Assembly (NCBI GenBank): GCA_031264205.1
Contig: JAISEH010000131.1
Coordinates: 1-5,808, forward strand
From: Candidatus Margulisiibacteriota bacterium
Lineage (GTDB): Bacteria; Margulisbacteria; Termititenacia; Termititenacales; Termititenacaceae
DNA length: 5,808 nucleotides
Direction: 5' to 3'
Shown here: in pieces, positions 4,896 to 5,808 of the stretch
Layout of the letters: each line of letters starts with the position of its first letter
Position numbering within the stretch: the stretch's first letter is position 1
Position numbers and translations under genes: made by a program
The notes under the pieces: generated by a model
Databases searched by the model: none
What the model saw: the letters and a program-made list of their open reading frames with translations, nothing else
Told to the model about the DNA's origin: nothing

Positions 4896-5597
4896 TTATT
4901 TGTTTAACAGCACGGTCAAGGCCTGCAAATGTCCGGTCAGCACCAGCAGGCCAATGACTATCAACAAAACACCGCTGATTTTCTGAATGATCGGCAACGC
5001 CGTCCGCAAGCGTGAGGTCACACGCCAGAAGCGTTCCAGAAAAAGCGCCGCCAGCAGGAAAGGCAGTCCCAGACCGGCGGAATACGCTGTCAGATACAAA
5101 GCCGCCGCGCCGGCCTGTCCGCTCTGTCCGGCCAGCAGCAAAATACTGGCCAGTATCGGGCCGATGCAGGGTGTCCAGCCGGCGCCAAAAGCCAGACCGG
5201 CCAGCAAAGCTCCGCCCGTGCCCCGCGGCCAGCGCGCGAAGTGGAAGCGTTTTTCGTAATTCAGGAAAGCCAGAAAATCAAACAAAATATTCAAGCCCAG
5301 CGCGATGATGACCAGACCGGCCAGCCAGCGTATGTACAGCGCCGCGCCGCCCAGCAAAGAAAATCCGCTAGCGAAAAGCAGGCTCAAAGCGATAAACACC
5401 AGACTAAAGCCGCAGATAAAACCGAGAGTCCGGGATAGGAAATAGCCGTTCAGCGGCGGCGCGTCTTGCTTGAGTTGTTCGGGAGTAAAGCCGCCCAGCA
5501 AACAAAGATACGAAGGGAGCAGCGGCAGAACGCAAGGCGAGAAAAAAGAAAGCAGTCCGGCGGTGAAAGACAAGCCCAGCGATACCTGATTGTTCAT
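4896..5597 (-). CDS. ccdA: CcdA-like cytochrome c biogenesis / thiol electron carrier
   Basis: A 233-residue inner-membrane protein with six hydrophobic segments. It matches CcdA, the short relative of the DsbD membrane domain that passes electrons from cytoplasmic thioredoxin to exported thiol proteins. The two redox cysteines lie in pseudo-symmetric motifs: 'FFSPCVLPLLPSY' (Cys22, segment 1) and 'GAGWTPCIGPILASI' (Cys144, segment 4). It is the first gene of an operon with the TlpA-like thioredoxin and the ZIP transporter, which gives a complete cytoplasm-to-periplasm reducing route in two genes. There is no Shine-Dalgarno sequence before the ATG. In-frame TAA TAA codons lie just upstream, so no earlier start is possible, and a -10-like box ends only eight bases before the ATG, suggesting a very short or absent leader. 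Confidence 0.93.
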   Translation of the reverse strand: MNNQVSLGLSFTAGLLSFFSPCVLPLLPSYLCLLGGFTPEQLKQDAPPLNGYFLSRTLGFICGFSLVFIALSLLFASGFSLLGGAALYIRWLAGLVIIALGLNILFDFLAFLNYEKRFHFARWPRGTGGALLAGLAFGAGWTPCIGPILASILLLAGQSGQAGAAALYLTAYSAGLGLPFLLAALFLERFWRVTSRLRTALPIIQKISGVLLIVIGLLVLTGHLQALTVLLNK

Positions 5598-5605
5598 ATT
5601 TTATT

Positions 5606-5633
5606 AGTGTATCATTTTAAAAACTTCTTGCAA
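5606..5633 (-). promoter_or_regulatory. Candidate promoter of the ccdA operon (near-leaderless)
   Basis: On the minus strand, TTGCAA (5628-5633), a 16-base spacer and TACACT (5606-5611). Usual spacing from the -10 box puts transcription start at or within a few bases of the ATG at 5597, consistent with the missing ribosome site. Confidence 0.4.
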
Positions 5634-5667
5634 TCTGGGGAAAAAAGTGCGTAATGTTCGGTATAAA

Positions 5668-5700
5668 TCACAAAGATTCACAAAGGTTAATATGCATATT
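5668..5700. repeat. Tandem TCACAAAG motif and 12-bp palindrome
   Basis: TCACAAAG occurs twice, at 5668-5675 and 5678-5685, ten bases apart (one helical turn, same face). A perfect palindrome AATATGCATATT follows at 5689-5700. All lie between the partial gene at the window edge and the ccdA promoter, so they could be activator or repressor sites for the ccdA operon. No T-tract marks them as a terminator. Confidence 0.35.
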
Positions 5701-5703
5701 GTT

Positions 5704-5808
5704 CTATGATTTTTTCCGCGTCAGCACGGCGCCGACCGCAAGGCACATTATCGGAATATTCAGATACCGCACGCCAATCTGAAAAATATAATCTGTCACG
5801 GAAAGTCT
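5704..5808 (-). CDS. C-terminal end of a membrane protein (partial)
   Basis: An open frame of 34 codons enters from the right edge and ends at TAG (5704-5706). It reads 'VTDYIFQIGVRYLNIP' followed by a hydrophobic stretch 'IMCLAVGAVL' and the basic tail 'TRKKS', typical of a last transmembrane helix with a positively charged cytoplasmic end. It is GC-rich like the ccdA operon and ends about 106 bases before it on the same strand. The layout V-x-D-Y-I, then L-N-I, then a final helix faintly recalls the end of signal peptidase II (LspA), but the second catalytic Asp expected after the Asn would be missing. I do not assign a function. It could also be the end of an unrelated permease. Confidence 0.55.
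   Translation of the reverse strand, partial: RLSVTDYIFQIGVRYLNIPIMCLAVGAVLTRKKS

Overview
This window looks like chromosomal DNA from an uncultured, probably diderm bacterium. The tRNA has no encoded CCA, the strong ribosome sites are AGGAGG-type, and a thioredoxin with a signal peptide sits next to its membrane reductant carrier. I cannot name a phylum with confidence. Composition is mosaic: the right third (about 3500-5600) is GC-rich, while the block at about 1400-2400 is strikingly AT-rich (20% GC across 1441-1500 against 70% across 3721-3780). This suggests accessory genes inserted beside a tRNA next to core genes.

Layout from left to right. A Bro-N/antirepressor-type protein (126-977, minus) is followed by a hairpin-rich spacer and a tRNA-Asn(GTT) (1161-1233, minus). 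The tRNA promoter and the first 12 bases of the tRNA recur about 100 bp upstream as a truncated copy. An AT-rich two-gene operon follows (1408-2349, minus): a GHKL-fold ATPase and, directly behind it, a small STAS-like (DUF4325-type) protein. Next come an orphan phage tail-collar/fibre-like protein with a regular HxH array (2459-3151, minus) and a divergent XRE-type regulator (3245-3553, plus). Matching palindromic sites lie at both ends of the intergenic region between these two.

The right third is a tight minus-strand operon reading ccdA-like (4896-5597), a TlpA/ResA-like thioredoxin (4305-4877) and a ZIP/GufA-type metal transporter (3504-4295). CcdA would carry electrons across the membrane to the exported thioredoxin, and the metal transporter is translated just behind it. 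The 3' end of another minus-strand membrane-protein gene enters at the right edge.

The most interesting candidate system is the GHKL ATPase + STAS-like pair. It has the parts of a partner-switching (anti-sigma/anti-anti-sigma-like) module with no visible sigma factor or phosphatase, and it sits in a mobile-looking setting beside a tRNA and phage-type genes. The second is the regulator/tail-collar pair with a shared operator-like palindrome.
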